A stretch of DNA of 64,000 nt from Sipunculus nudus (GCA_026874595.1 CM049306.1:103119142-103183141); one strand, 5' to 3'; counted from the first letter of the stretch, positions 13,801-28,800 are shown. Notes: generated by a model not told the origin, from the sequence alone. Program-made: numbers and translations.

Positions 13801-16800
13801 TTTATGGGGGAAAAGCTTTAAAAATCTTCTGTGAAACTGTCCAGCCAAATTATCCAGTATTTCACAGAAATGATCCCTTGAACAATCTTTCTCAAGTTTG
13901 TTTGAATGGTTCCAGTTCAAAGATTTTTGGCCGACTTACAGGAGGTTGAACTTTGTCATCTGTCCAAAAAAGCACACTAAAATTAAAATCTCAGAGCTAT
14001 CATCACCAAAATTTATACCAATGTTTGTCGGTTTAAACTCTACAAGAATTATTCTGTGGTAGGGACCAGTCAGTTTTAATAGAATACATTGGGTAAATGC
14101 GGCTTTAAAAAAGCAGTGTAACCAATTGAAAAAGGCTTTCTGTGATTTGACAACATGCTGAGTTTCAGCAGCCAATTCAAGAGGTCACTCAGTACAACCA
14201 GATGTGGTCCAGACATCACCATGACAACTTACCTGGCTCTGTCTGGTGTCTAGACAATGTGTCTAGATGTCTAGACACCGCGTCTAGACATCTAAACACA
14301 ATGTCTAGATGCTGAATTCCCAGATAATTGGAACTATATCTTTCAACTGTGTGAAAAAACTTGGTTTGCATTTTAAGCGAATGGGGTTTATCATCAGGTC
14401 ACATGTGAACTGCTACACCCCCATTTTTAGTTTTGACCTTTCCTCTCTGCCCAGAGTCCATTTGTGGGTCTGTTTCCACACATAAACCCACATATCTCAG
14501 GAACCATTTTTGCACAGTGTCCATCTGTTCATCTGCCTTCGGATAAAATCACTCATATCTCGGCAGTGGTTTGACTTATCGACCTGAAATTTTGTATGTG
14601 TATACATCCTGGACAGCTTTCTTGATTTTATGACAGGTGGCACCACCTACATTTGCGTTTAAGCTGCAGACATCCAAGCTCATATCTCGAGAACCCTTTG
14701 ACCAGTTGGGCCAAAAGTTTGCATGTGTATAGATCTCCCATAGCTCTTTATCATACGCAAAACTGGTGGGCCACCTGCAACCATTTTTGCACAGCGTCCA
14801 TCTGTTCATCTACCTTAGGATAAAATCACTCATATCTCAGCAGTGGTTTGACTTATCCACCTGAAATTTTGCAGGTTTATACATCCTGGACAGCTTTCTT
14901 GATTTTATGACAGGTGGTGCCACCTACATTCACATTTATGCTGCAGACATCCAAGCTCATATCTCGGGAACCATTTGATCAATTGGGCAAAAATTTTGCA
15001 TGTTTATAGATCTCATATAGCTCTTTATCATACACAAAACTGGTGGCGCGACCTGCAACCATTTTTGCACAGTGTCCGTCTGTTTGTTTACCTTAAGATA
15101 AAATCACTCCTATCTTGGCAGTGGTTTGACATATCTGCCTAAAATTTTGCAGGTTTATACATCTTGGATAGCTTTCTGGATTTTGAGGCAGGTGGTGCTA
15201 CCTACAGTTATGTTTATGCTGAAGATATTCAGGCTTATATCTCAGGACTGGTTTGACATATTCCCTTGAAAGTTTGCATGTGTAAAGCTCTTAAACATAC
15301 ACAAAATTTGTGGGGCTACCTGCCACCATTTTTGCACAGCATCAGTCTGTTTGTCTGCCATGGCTCAAAATCACTCATATCTCAGTAGTGGTTTGACTTA
15401 TCCACCTGAAATTTTGCAGGTTTATACATCCTGGACAGCTTTCTCGATTTTATGACCGGTGGCGCCACCTACATTCACATTTACTCTGCAGACATCCAAG
15501 CTCAAATCTCGGGAACCGTTTGACCGATTTGGCCAAAATTATGCATGTGTATAGATCTCACGTAGCTCTTCATCATTGGCAATACTGGTAGCGCCACCTG
15601 CAACCACTTATGCACAGCGTCCATCTGTTTATCTGCCTTTGGATAAAATCACTCATCTCAGCTGTGGTTTCACTTATCCACCTGAAATTTTGCTTTTATA
15701 CATCCTGGACAATTTTCTCGATTTTATGACAAGTGGCGCCACCTACATTCACGTGTAAGCTGTAGACATCCAACCTCATATCTCGGGACACCTCACTCTT
15801 TTCCCCCTTGCCACTTAATCCATGCCTCACTTCACCTGTACCACTCTGATTTCACTGGATACAAGTATTCGCTTGTCAACTACCCATATTCTATTTTTAA
15901 ATGTCCTATTCTGAAAATTGCAGGTCCGAAACGTCCATTTTGCTGAAATCATAATGACTAAGGTAGATATGCAGGGCGTTAGAGGATCAATATTAAATTT
16001 TAAAAATAAAGCTCCATTCATACTCCCAAACCTTGCACAGGTTTGCATTAGGCCTGTAGGCTTTGTTTCATCACTTAATGAAATTGACTGATAACTGGCC
16101 TTATGTCTGGTAAAACTCTTTAAAAATGTGCAGTATAGGAGACCTGCCCAAAACATGGCAAAAGCAAACACTTGTCTTGTGATGGCTAGCTTCTGGCCTG
16201 TGATGCAAACAGATCATAAATTGTCTTTTCTTGTTTATTCCTAAATGGAGGCTTGACTGTCAGGCTAAGTGATGGCTAGCTAGCCCTGGCTCTTGTGCTC
16301 TCTCTGTTTTTGGATATCCATGGATTGGATACATACATTGCATAAAAATATGCAGTTAAGTGATAGCAGGAGGCCCTAATTTTTTTTTTTTGCCTCTTGG
16401 AGGGGACAAGGTCCAGATCGTTCTTTTGTCAAAACAGGGTGGGTACTGGGTGACATGAAGGACAGACGCCCGGGGCAGCAATTTTTAAAATAAAATAAGG
16501 CGGCCCCCTCTTGTCTGTTAGGGTGTGTATTTGATGACTGCCATTCCTCCCCAGTGCCAGCAGCCCCTGTTGGCAAGTGGGCATATTCCTAGGGGACAGG
16601 GGCTGGGAAAACTTTTAGAGGCTTCTATATGATAAATAGTTTCCTGTTCCCCAGCAGAAAGCTGATTTGGCCTTGCGGCCAATCAGACCTGTTCTTTCAC
16701 AGGCAGATCAGCCCCGCAATGTGACTGCTTGCAATGGCCAAGTGGCCTTGTTTTGTTTATAAATAGTAGCAAGTTTCTCTAAATATATATTCATGCCTCC

Positions 16801-19800
16801 TTTTGGGCAGATTTGTTGCTGTAATAATTGTCACTTTTTTGGACACTTTATTCTTTTTATTGGCCATACTGATGATAAATCTGTGCTGGTTGCCACAGCA
16901 GTCTCACATACTGTTTTATTTAATGGAGTGACATGTTTAGAGCCCCATTTTTACTGTTATTACGGAAACACTGACGGAAAGACGGAATTTGGTTTTGAAA
17001 ACAGAATTAGGGTTCAAAAACAGAATTATATTAAATGCATGGAATACAGCGGAAAGTCAGATTTAGAGCAGATTTAAACTGCAAAGAAAGAAATTCTCAG
17101 CCAATATCTTGTAAATAAAAATTTTTCAAAATTTGCCAACCATCTTCATAACAAGCAAGGTCTGCCAATTTTGGCCAACAACCGATACAGTAAGCACCAA
17201 GATATAATGTTACGAATATTAACTAACATGCCTGAAATGCCGATACTGCCATTTTATGATATTATACAATGATGTAAACGTTTTAAAGTAAAAGTTAAAA
17301 GACATAGTTACTGACCAACAATGTGAAAATTGTTTGGGTGGGAGAGTACCAGTGTTGTTCCTCATAACCATATTAAAAAAGCAAACAGGTCAAAATCTTC
17401 TAGCGTGAGAACACACAATTACCGCATGTCATACAGTCTCAGAGAAGAAATTGCTTTGAATATAATATTACCATCCTTGTTTAAAATTTTAAAATGATTG
17501 ACGGTAAAACGCAGACGCTGCAGAGCAGGTCCTTACTGATTTGTTTACAGATGAAGACCAACTGTCTTGCCAATACAGTGAACACACGCGCTGGATCCTA
17601 AGTGTTGGCCTGAAGAAGAACCATTTATGCGAAAGACCAAGTATAATTTTAAATATACACAAGTAAATATGGCATCAGTGTAAGAAGTAATTAAATTTAA
17701 AACATTTTAAACAGCTTATTGAACACATAACTCATTTAATCATCCAGATTTTACAAGATTTAACTCTAAAAAATTTATAACAATTTTATTATATAAAATA
17801 TAGAGATAAAACAGAAAATTCTGGAATTTTAATTTTATTAAAACAGAAAATGAATATTTATAAAACGGAAAAAACAGGGCTTAAAATTACTGTGGTGTGA
17901 AGTCATGTATATAAACTTTATATGTTCTATTTATGCCCCCGCCACAAAGTGGATAGGGCATATAGTTTTACCCATGTCTGTCCTTCCATCATTCTGAAAT
18001 CAAACAGTTGTAAGGACTTTTCTTCGCAATGCCTGATATTGGCCTGATTTTTGGTGTGTGGGCAGATAATGACTAGTTACAGATCAAGTTCTTGTTTTGT
18101 CCCAGTTGACCTACTTTTGATCATTTGACTGCTCCTGAACATAGAAAGTTTCATGAAAAATAGAAATATTCATAACAAATGCATATGTATGGTTTTTTTT
18201 TGCAGTGCCTGTAGATATTGGTCTGATTTTTGGTGTTGGCAGATAATGACCAGTTACAGATCGAGTTCGCGTTTCGTCCCGGTTGACCTACTTTTGATGG
18301 TTTTACAGCTCCTTAACTTAGAAAATTTCATGAAAAATATAAATTTTCATGACAAATACACATGTAAGGATTTTTTTTCGCAATGCCTGCAGATATTGGC
18401 CTGATGTTTGGTGTGTGGGCAGATAATGACCAGTTACAGATCGAGTCAAGTTTTGTCCCAGTTAACCTACTTTTGTCTGTTTGACGGTGCCCTAACATAG
18501 AAAATTTCATAAAAAATATAAATTTCATGACAAGTGCACATGTTTGGACTTCTTGCCTAATGCCTGCAGGTACGGGCCTGATTTTTGGTGTGTGGGCAGA
18601 CCAGTTACAGATCAAGTTCTTGTTTTGTCCCAGTTGACCTACTTTAGACCATTTGACTGCTCCTGAACATAGAAAGTTTCATGAAAATTGAAATTTTCAT
18701 AACAAATGCATATGTACGGACTTTTATTCTGCAATGCCTGCAGATACCGCCCTGATTATTATGTGTGGGCAGATAATGACCAGTTACAGATCCAGTTCGC
18801 GTTTTGTCCCGGTTGACCTACTTTTGATTGTTTTACAGCTCCTTAACATAGAAAATTTCATGAAGAATGTAAATTTTCATGACAAATGTACATGTACAGC
18901 CATTTTTAGCCCTCAGCTCAGGCTGATAGGCTATTGTCGTCACCCAAGCTGTCTGTCTGTCCATCTGTCTGTCTGTCTGTCCGGCGTCCATCCGTCCTGT
19001 GTCTGTTAACTTTTACCTTGTGAGCAGGATATCTCTAAAAGGATTCACTGTTGGAATTTTATTTCATCATTGAAGATGTATATCGATAAAATCTCGGTCA
19101 AGTACGAAGATGGGTGACCTTGACACATTTTTCTACATTTTAGAGCTGATTATAGAAAAACACTCATAAGCTAATATCTCAGGAACCTTTGTGTGGATTT
19201 TCACAAAACTTACTTTTATCATTGAGATTGATGGTCTGTATGTGCTGCACAATTTTGGTGGCGCCACCTGCAATTTCTGATTTTTTAATCAATTTTTTAT
19301 CAGATTTTTCAATTTTGGCATTATGAGCGGGGTATCTCTAAAAGGATTCACAGTTGGAATTTTATTTCATCAGTGAAGATGTATATCAACAAAATCTGAT
19401 CAAGTGCAAAGATGGGTGACCTTGACCTATTTATCTTTGTTTTAGAGCTGATTTTACAAAAACACTCAGAAGCTTATATCTCAGGAACAGGTGTGTGGAT
19501 TTTCACAAAACTTACTATGATCATTTGGAATGATGGTCTGTGCATGCTGCACAATTTTGGTGGCACCACCTACAATTTCTGATTTTTTAATGAATTTTTA
19601 TCAGATTTTTCAATTTTGGCCTTTTGTGCAGGATATCTCCAAAGGTATTCAACACAGGAAATTCATTTCTTCAGTGCTATTGCATGATATTTACAAAATC
19701 TTGGTCAAGATAGATGGGTGATCTTGACCTACTTTTCAAGGAGCTTAGTAAAGAAAAAACCCTAGGAGTTTATTTCTCAGGAAGCATTTGGTGGATTGTT

Positions 19801-22800
19801 ATGAAACATGGTACATACCTCTCCAATTTAAATTTATAACTGATAATCAGCTTTTGCATATATTCTAGTTTCGCGATGCAATGCTTACAGATACTGGCCT
19901 AATGTTTGGTCTGTGGGCGCATAATGACCACTTACAGATTGAGTTCGCATTTCGTCCCAATTGACCTATTTTTGACTGTATGACAGATCTTGAACATAGA
20001 AAATTTCATGAAAGACAGAAATTTTTATGAAAAATGCACATGTATGGACTTTTTTTCACAATGCCTGCAGATACTGGCCTGATTTTTGGTATGTTGTTTG
20101 ATAATGACCCGTTACAGATCAAGTTTGCATTTTGCCCTTGTTGACCTACTTTTGACTATACGACACCTCCTGAACTTAAAAAAATTTACAAAATTTAACA
20201 AATGTTTCTAATTTGCCCCAAGCGGGGGCATTCGTGTCAGTCTGACACATCTAGTTTAGTTCTTGAGACAGGCAACATTCACATTTACACTGTATGTCTG
20301 TAAACGTTCACATTGCCTCATATTTCTCTTTGTCATTAGGGGTGCTAATTTTCTCTTTGTCCGTAGTTGTCCCATACATAAGACAGGTACTGCCACATGG
20401 CTGTAAATTTTGTAACTTGCAGGTTTTAACATCAGCAGTCCAATATGACAGTGTTTGACCTCACTCCTAATAAATATCCATTGCAAATTTATACTGATAC
20501 TTTCTTCCATAATTGCCTCAAGCAGCATACTAAAGGTAGCTTTAAAAGTTAAATTCTGTACTTTCAGGTGCATTGGGGAGGTGTTTGCACAGCAGTGAAG
20601 CCCAGTCAAAGGAAGCCAGTTTGGTGTTACTAATGTGTAAGGTGGCTGATGGAGAACTCATAGATACACGTTACATCGGGAACGAGGATGAAACCCCTCT
20701 TGAGGGAGCACTTCAGGCCTTCAACGATCTCAGAAGGAAACTGAACCTAAACCTGGAGTCAGGTGAAGAAATCATGGACGCAATGAAGAAGCAGGTAACT
20801 GGGTCAATGCTGGAGGCCAGTACACACACAAACTACACACACACACACATAGCTGCAGGTATGTCCTCAGGTAGTTTACTCCTGTTATTTATCATCACCA
20901 ATTACTTATATGAAGTACCATGTATTATTTTTTTGTTGACTGCAAGTCATCTGAGCCACAGTGATGTCCTGACAAACAGACTGCTGGGCTACTTTAGACA
21001 CATGTCCATTGGCTATCTTATTCCATGATGATTCTCAGTAAGCTGTATCCAGGCCAGAAAGTTAGCTTTTAGGCGTCTGTAAGACATTTAGTTTGTATAT
21101 AAAACCTACTCCTGGATACAGAGCATCATGGGAGCATGAGCAGATCTGTCACAAAAAGAGGATAAGTGATGAATTATTATGGTACTGCTCAACAAGCATC
21201 TTTGCCTTCAGTTGAGGTGTATGTAGACATTACTAGGTGTAACACCCAGAGGGGGGTGTATCTCACGTGAGTTAGGGTTAGTTTAATGAAGTCCTAACGG
21301 CTCGGTTTGATGTATCTGCACTTGACACTCATGCATTCACAAATGAAATAAGGCAGCAGTACATAAATAGGGTTTTAATACAACTCAGCTATAACTTTCA
21401 GATGGCAGAAGTAGATGGTGAGGCTCTCTCTCACTCTGTTGCAGGCGAAGCCGGGGGTGTGTTGTCACTCCGCTATGCACAATACCCTAAACAGTAATCC
21501 CCGTAAGGGTAGGTTGGTAGCGTTATCCAGTTATATAAACTCCTATGCAGTATAGTTAATTCAAAAGTATGTGTGAATATTCCAGTATAGAATCCCCATG
21601 GCGAGTAAATGAATCACTGCTAAAGCTGACACGAGAGCTGACCACCCTGAGAACAGACTGAGCAACACTCCACACTCTCATCTGACAGGCTCTGCGCTCT
21701 ACTTATAGGCTGAAGGCGGTTTCCGCTTGGTCAGCCCTTCACGGGCTGTTATCACCCAGCGCTACATCGCTGTTACAAGCCAGCGGACAAACCCCGCTTA
21801 CGTAAGTGAGATACGCAGCTTACCCGGGCACCTGCAGTGTGACTGACCACCATGGAACCATCCATTCACTGCACTAGGTAACAAATTTACCTGAGCTGTA
21901 TCCAGGCAAGGCAGTTAGCTTTTAAGTGTCTGTAAGCCAACTAATCATCCCCAGTGTCTTTTTTTCCAGATTACAGACACAGCATGTACATAAATGTCCC
22001 ATATCTCACGGATTTCCTGTATCCCTGTTTGGCTCTTGTTCTAAAATGAATGTCATGGTTTGTAGGCTGTGTATTTATGTGTGTCTTGTACTAAAATGAA
22101 TGTCATATTGTTGTAGGCTGTGTTTGTGTGTGTCAGAGCAGGACAGTTTGAAAAAGGCAAGCTGGTTCTGGATCGCATTGTGTCCAACTTTGGAGAGCCT
22201 GTAAGTAAATTAATGAAAGGAAATGTTTTAGGTTTCAAAATGTGCTTGTTTCAAGGAAAGATCATCCACAGTGTAACAAACAGTTTTGGTATTCTATTTA
22301 TCAACAGATGAAAATTCATTTCTCTCAGTGAAAATAATAACTGTTATGTTCCTATTTCAGTAAATGTATGTTTTGTTTCTCATCATACCATATGATAAAT
22401 CTCTTAAATGATTATTCAGATGCAGCCTTGAATGTAACTCCTTTTATAAATTGAATTGATATCAGCTTAAGTGAATCTTTATTCCTTTCTACTCTATGGT
22501 ACAGATGTACAGGCTATTGAAGTCTTATTTAGTACAGCTTATATTAAAAAGGGGGTCTTTGAAAAACATTGACCTCAAGGGATGTGAGAGATTAGTGAAG
22601 CAAGATGAATAAGATCAGAAACTAGACAAAAGTCCAATGTGTCTTGGTGCTTCCCTCTGGGAGGACGAATGATCTACATCAGGAAGGAGTGTCACTGCTC
22701 ATGTCAAGAGGTGTGATGTGCAGGCTCCTTGAATGGATCCCTGTTAGTGAGAGACATAGGTGGCAAGCATTGTCCTGGGTTTTTGATTCTGAGACCTTGG

Positions 22801-25800
22801 TTTAAGGTTCTGAGATCCTGAGTTTGGGTTTTGAGATCCTCAGTAGGTTTTGAGATCCTGTATGTATATGCTTAGGTGTTTACAGTTGTTAATTCCCACC
22901 TTTCCCCTCTCCCCTGCCATTCAGTCTTTGCATCTGTGCAATTGGGACATTAGTTTTATTGCAAATGTGCAAAATTTATTAAATTTGTAAACAATAAGTA
23001 TTAGGAAAAATTAAGATCAAATATGAAACATATCCTTGTGTCAAGAGAATAGAGCATATAGTAACCAGCTCTGTCCATCTCTGTGTTATCTATAAATATT
23101 ATGAACTTTTTTCATATAAGCACTTATGAAATTACTTTCATATACTGTATGTATATGGATTTAAGCTATTAAAGTCTGAAATTTGAAAGCAACATATATT
23201 CAGATGTGTAATATTGCAAATGTATAAAAATTATAAACTTTAAAACAATTTGATATAATAAAAAGATTAAGATCTTATTGAAACTTCATGTTTTATTTTC
23301 CTGTCTCATCAGAATGGCAGATGGAGTGATCAGCTTTTTCTACAAGTCTGCCTGTCCATTTTTAAATATTCATTAATTGTGAATGTGTATAAGCACTGTT
23401 GAATTAAGTAAATATCCTGTGTGTATATAAAGAGATGTTGTAACGCCAATCATTCCACCCCCCTCACCCAGTTCTTGCACCTGTTGACTGGGGACTTTAG
23501 TTATATTGCAACTGTATACATTTAAAAAATATATAATTTTAATAATATATTATAAAAATAGATATAATTGAACAAATTTGTAAACTGCTGAACTGTCAAC
23601 AATATATCAAAAAGCCAACCAATGATCTTGGTAATAGTATAGATCTTATGCTCACAAACTGCCCTCATTTTTCAGTTTAAACATTAGGAAACATATGGTC
23701 AGGTCACAAAATATTATTTGCAACAATTTATTACACATCAAACCAATTCTTATCAGCCAGCCATGGCCTATATTACCATTTTCTCTCAGACTTTATCTCC
23801 ATTTGATATTATTTTAGATTTCTACCTTCAAAGTCAACTTCAGCTGAGCACAGTGACCCATGGGTCCCTTGTTTCTGTTTTTGAGATCATTAAATGACAG
23901 CAGTTATGTCAGTTTCTCAGCTGTGGTTTCATCCAGTGTCCTGAATTCTGGTGTGTTTATTGATTATGATTGGTATCTTCAATGCTGAAGACTGGTAGTG
24001 CCACCAGTATTTTGTCTTCTATTTATTATGCATTTATCAACAGCTGACTGAAATCTGAGCTTTAGCAGATCACTCTTTGACCGTCGACCATCCATCTGTC
24101 TGTCCGTCTGTTAACAGGGTACAAATCATAACCGCTGGATCAAACAACTTCTGACTGAAAACCATGGCGGGCCATAAAAAAATCTCCTTTGAAACCTGAA
24201 ATTAGGTCACTGTGACCTATATCCTTTGAGCTAAGGGGCTCATAAGTACCCCCCCCCCCCCCCGAATAATTGAAAATTGATACAAAAGCTCAAATATCTG
24301 AATAACTAATGCATTGATTGCCATGAAACTGTTCATGCATATTGATCATTATACATTATACATAATTTCCTGAAGACTGGTGGTGCCACCTGTATATTTT
24401 GCATACCTGTGAGCTTATGCGCTAACCTTAGGTGGCCTTCGTTCAAGTTTACCTAAATGATTTTTGGCACAAATGTAAGACCTTTAAAAATGAAAGGACT
24501 GCATCTTTTATTTTTCCAAACATTTTCATTAGAAATCCTATAAATGCATCAGCTAAAAAAATCATTTAGCCAATGTCTATCAGTATGTCTAAACAGATTT
24601 ACCAACAGGCCAAGATTGTATCTTTATCTATAAATAGCTTGGCAGACTGCCAAATATTTTAGATTTGGCAACAGGCCAAAGGTCAGCCTGGATCTATTTA
24701 TAGCTTTGGCAGACTGCTAACTGTATCAGATTAGGCAACAGGCAAAGAGTTCACTCAGTGCAGTAACTGCATTCTATTTATAGCTTTGGCAGACTGCCAA
24801 CTGTGTCAGATTATGCAACAGGTCATTAGTTCACTCAATGCAGCCACATACAGGTCAAAAGTTCACTCAGTCTAGCCAGGTGCAGGTCAAGAGTTCACTC
24901 AGTACAGTAGCTTGAGCAAGCATTTTGTCACAGTTCACTCGGGGCAACTTCCTTTCTTACCTAAGCCTGGTCAGCCCACTGCATCAAACTCAAGGGAAGT
25001 TTGATGTGTTGGCCTGATATTTTGACCAGTCTATGCGTCTTTGATGACTTTCTTGTTCATAGGAAAGGTGTCACCACCTACAATTACTTTTGCACAGTGT
25101 AAGTGCCTGCTTATTTCTACCAAGGAATTTGATATATCAGCCTAAAATTGGGCATATTTATACATATTGGATAGCTTTGTCATGAACAAAACTTGTGGTG
25201 CCACCTACAATAATTTTTGTTTTGTTTGCACCCATGCCAGAATTTTAGCAGTGATGTTTGTGTAATTGTTTCTTGTTCAAAATGTTTTCTAGCATTGTTC
25301 ATATACATTATACACATGTATTTGAAAAGTAAAGGTCCAGCATTGAAGCATCATACCTTGTGTATATTCCATTGCACAGGTTCGCATTAGGCCTGTAGGC
25401 CTTGTTTTATGCATTTTTTTCCTTTATTTTTAGACTCCCATATTATATTGATACTATCAGATGTGCAACTGTGGTGCCATTCAGTGTCCTGAAACCTCTG
25501 TTGTGCTTATTAGGGCCCTGATTGAATAAGCAGATGCCTTGTAGTAATCACCCTGTCTGACTGTCTGTTGGTCTTTCTGTGTGCCTGTCAAATTTGTTTC
25601 CTGATGATAACTCCAATTTGGATTCACATATCGATTTCAAAGTTTTTTTTTTTAATGGCCCACCCCTAAAGCAAGAACTTCATTGATTTTGATGTCATGA
25701 AGTCAAAGGTCAAGGTCACAGGACCCACTTATTTAGAAAGATGATGGATGCATTTAAAGACAAACGTTTTATCCCAAACCTTCTATCTAGCACATATAGC

Positions 25801-28800
25801 TGACCTGCCAGTAGAGGAAGAACCTGATTGACTTTGGGGTCAGAGGTCAGATCTGTCACATATTTGTTTCTGTATTATAACTTCAGTTTGGATTAATATA
25901 TTGGTTTCAGACTTGACTTATACATGGCCAACCAATCAAGTAAGGACCTTTTTTATTTTGGGGTCAAAGGTCAAGGTCACAGGACTCAACGTCATTAAAA
26001 AGATTGTAGATGCATTTTAAGCCAAACTTTTTATCCCAAACCTTCCATTTTCCAGGTATTGCTCAACTGCCAATAGTGGAAGAAACTGTTGGATTTTGGG
26101 TCACAAGGTGAAAGGCCAAGGTCAGGAGTTACTGTCCTCATATCTGTTTCCAGATGAAAGTTCTAGGGCTGATTGATATATTGGTTTCAAAATTGACTTA
26201 TATTTGGCCTATCACTAAAGTAAGACCTGGATTGATTTTTGGGTCATGAGATCAAAGGTGAAGGTCACAGGAACTATTTAAAAAAAAAATGCAGTTGCAT
26301 TTAATACCAAACTTTTCATCTCAAACCTTCCATCTTCTACATATGGCTCATCTGCCAGTAGGGGAATATTCTGTTTGATTTTTGGTTCAAAAGGTAAAGG
26401 TCTATTCCTCAATTAATTTATGGATGATAACTCCAGTTTACTTGGACAGATTGCCTTCAGACTTTATCACAAGACCAAATTTTTGTTAAAACTCAAAAAC
26501 ATATCCTTTTGGACAAATTCAGCTGAGTGTTGAGAACCATGGGGCCCTACTTTTCCCTGTTATTGAGACCTTCAGATGAAGCAGTCTGTCTGTTAACAGG
26601 GCACAAATCGTAACCATTAGACCTAGAAACTTCACTATACATCCAGAAATGTCCTAGGCAAATCTCCTTTGAAACCTGAATTTAAGTCATGGTTACCTAT
26701 ATTTTGAGAATTACAGGCTGAAAAGATGATTTTGAGCACTCAGTCAGTCAGATGGGCACAAATTATATCTACAAGGCCTAGAATCTTATAACATGACCTT
26801 AAGGTGCTGGGTTATTCTGTATGGAAACCTTAAATTATGTCATGGTGACCTGTATTCTGTGAACTATGGGCAAAAAACATTATTATAGCAACCTGAAAAT
26901 AATATGGGCACAAATTGTATCTGCTGGCCCTAAATCTTCCAATGTTATATACAGGGAAGTCTTAGGCAGTCTCCATGAAAACCTGAAATTAGGTCATAAT
27001 GACCTATTTTGAACGTGCTTCTGATCAAAACATCTCATGCAATCTCCAGAGAAACCTTAAATTAGGTCATGGTGACCTATATTACTGGCAAAAAACATTT
27101 TTAGCACCCAGCAAGTCAGACAGGGTACACAATTTTATTGTTGCACCTAGTATCTTTTATCTTGACATCAAGGGATGTCCTTCAAAAATATGCATGGTGA
27201 TTTTTTGCTCAGCTGACTGCAATCAGAAAGGCTAGGTTTCATGGGAATAGCTGGACATACTATCATGAAACTTTTTCATCTTGTTGATTTAGAAGAACTT
27301 TTATTTGTTACAGTTGAATGGGGTTACCATCACAAAATTTTGGCATTCAGATGATAAAATTCCTTTTGTGTATGTCTTCCTAGTCAGCTGAGTGTCATGA
27401 CCCATGGGTAATGTGTTCCTTTATTTTGAGACTGCCAGAATATATTGATACTATCAGATTCGCAACTGTTGTTTCATCTGTGTCCTGAAACTTTGTATGT
27501 TTATTAGGGCCCTGCTTGAAGAAGTGGATGTTCTATATTAATCACCATGTCTGTTTGTCTTTCTGTATGTCTGTCAAATTTGTTTCCTGATGATAACCCC
27601 AGTTTGGATTGACATATGGATTTCAAACTTGTCCTGTGTATGGCCCACCTGTAGATTTTGGGGTCACAAGGTCAAAGGACACGGGGGTCATATGTCCACA
27701 TATTAGTTTCCAGATGATAGCTCCAGTTTGAATTGAATTATTGGTTTCAAACTTGACTTATATTTAGCCCACAACTGAAGTAAAAACTTTGTCTTCCACA
27801 TGTGGAGCACTTGCCGATAGGGGAAGGTTCCTTTTGAATTTGGGGTCACCAGGTTAAAGGTCAAGGTCACAGGGCCCATCCATCACAAATTAGTTTATGG
27901 ATGATAACTCCATTTGAGAAGACAGGTTTGTTTCAAACTGTTCACAGTGACTTTATTTTGAAAAAAGCTCATAAACATATCCAGCTGAGCGTCAAGACCA
28001 GTGGGACCCTATTTAAATCCTGAGTTTGGGTTTTGAGATCCTGAGTTTTGGTTTTAAGATCCTGAATGTGGATTTTGCTATCCTATATGTGGATTTCAAG
28101 ATCTGGATTGTGGATTTCAAGGTCCTGAGTTAAGGTTTTGAGATCTTAAATTTGGGTTTTGAGATCCTGAATGTGGACTTTCAGATCCTGTGTGTGGATT
28201 TCAAGATCCTGAGTGTGAAGTTTGAGATCCTGAGTTTGGGTTTCAAGATCCCGAGAGTGGATTTGGAGATCCTGAGTTTGGGTTTCAAGAAAATTTCATG
28301 AAAAATATGAAATTTCATGACAAATACACATGTACGGACTTTTTTTCGCAATGCCTGCAGATATTGGCCTGATTTTTGGTGTGTGGGCAGATATTGACCA
28401 GTTACAGATCGAGTTCGCGTTTCATCCCAGTTGACCTACTTTTGACTGTTTTACGGCCATTTTACGCCTCCTTGACTTAGAAAATTTCATGAAAAATAGA
28501 AATATTCATAACAGATACACATGTACGGACTTTTTTTCACAATGCCTTCAGATATTGGCCTGATTTTTGGTGTGTGGGCAGATATAGACCAGTTACAGAT
28601 CGAGTTCGCGTTTCATCCAGGTTGACCTACACTTTTGACTGTTTTACGGCTCCTGAACATAGAAAATTTCATGAAAAATATGAAATTTCATGACAAATAC
28701 ACATGTACGGACTTTTTTTCGCAATGCCTGCAGATATTGGCCTGATTTTTGGTGTGTGGGCAGATAATGACCAGTTACAGATCGAGTTTGTGTTTCGTCC

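Noticed and set aside
16793-17077. 94-residue open frame in intron 1
   Set aside because: Low-complexity hydrophobic start, no recognisable domain and no splice context.
20795-21028. Continuation of TERF exon 2 to the stop at 21028
   Set aside because: A good donor lies at 20795, and the extension has no TRFH similarity while exon 3 continues the domain in phase.
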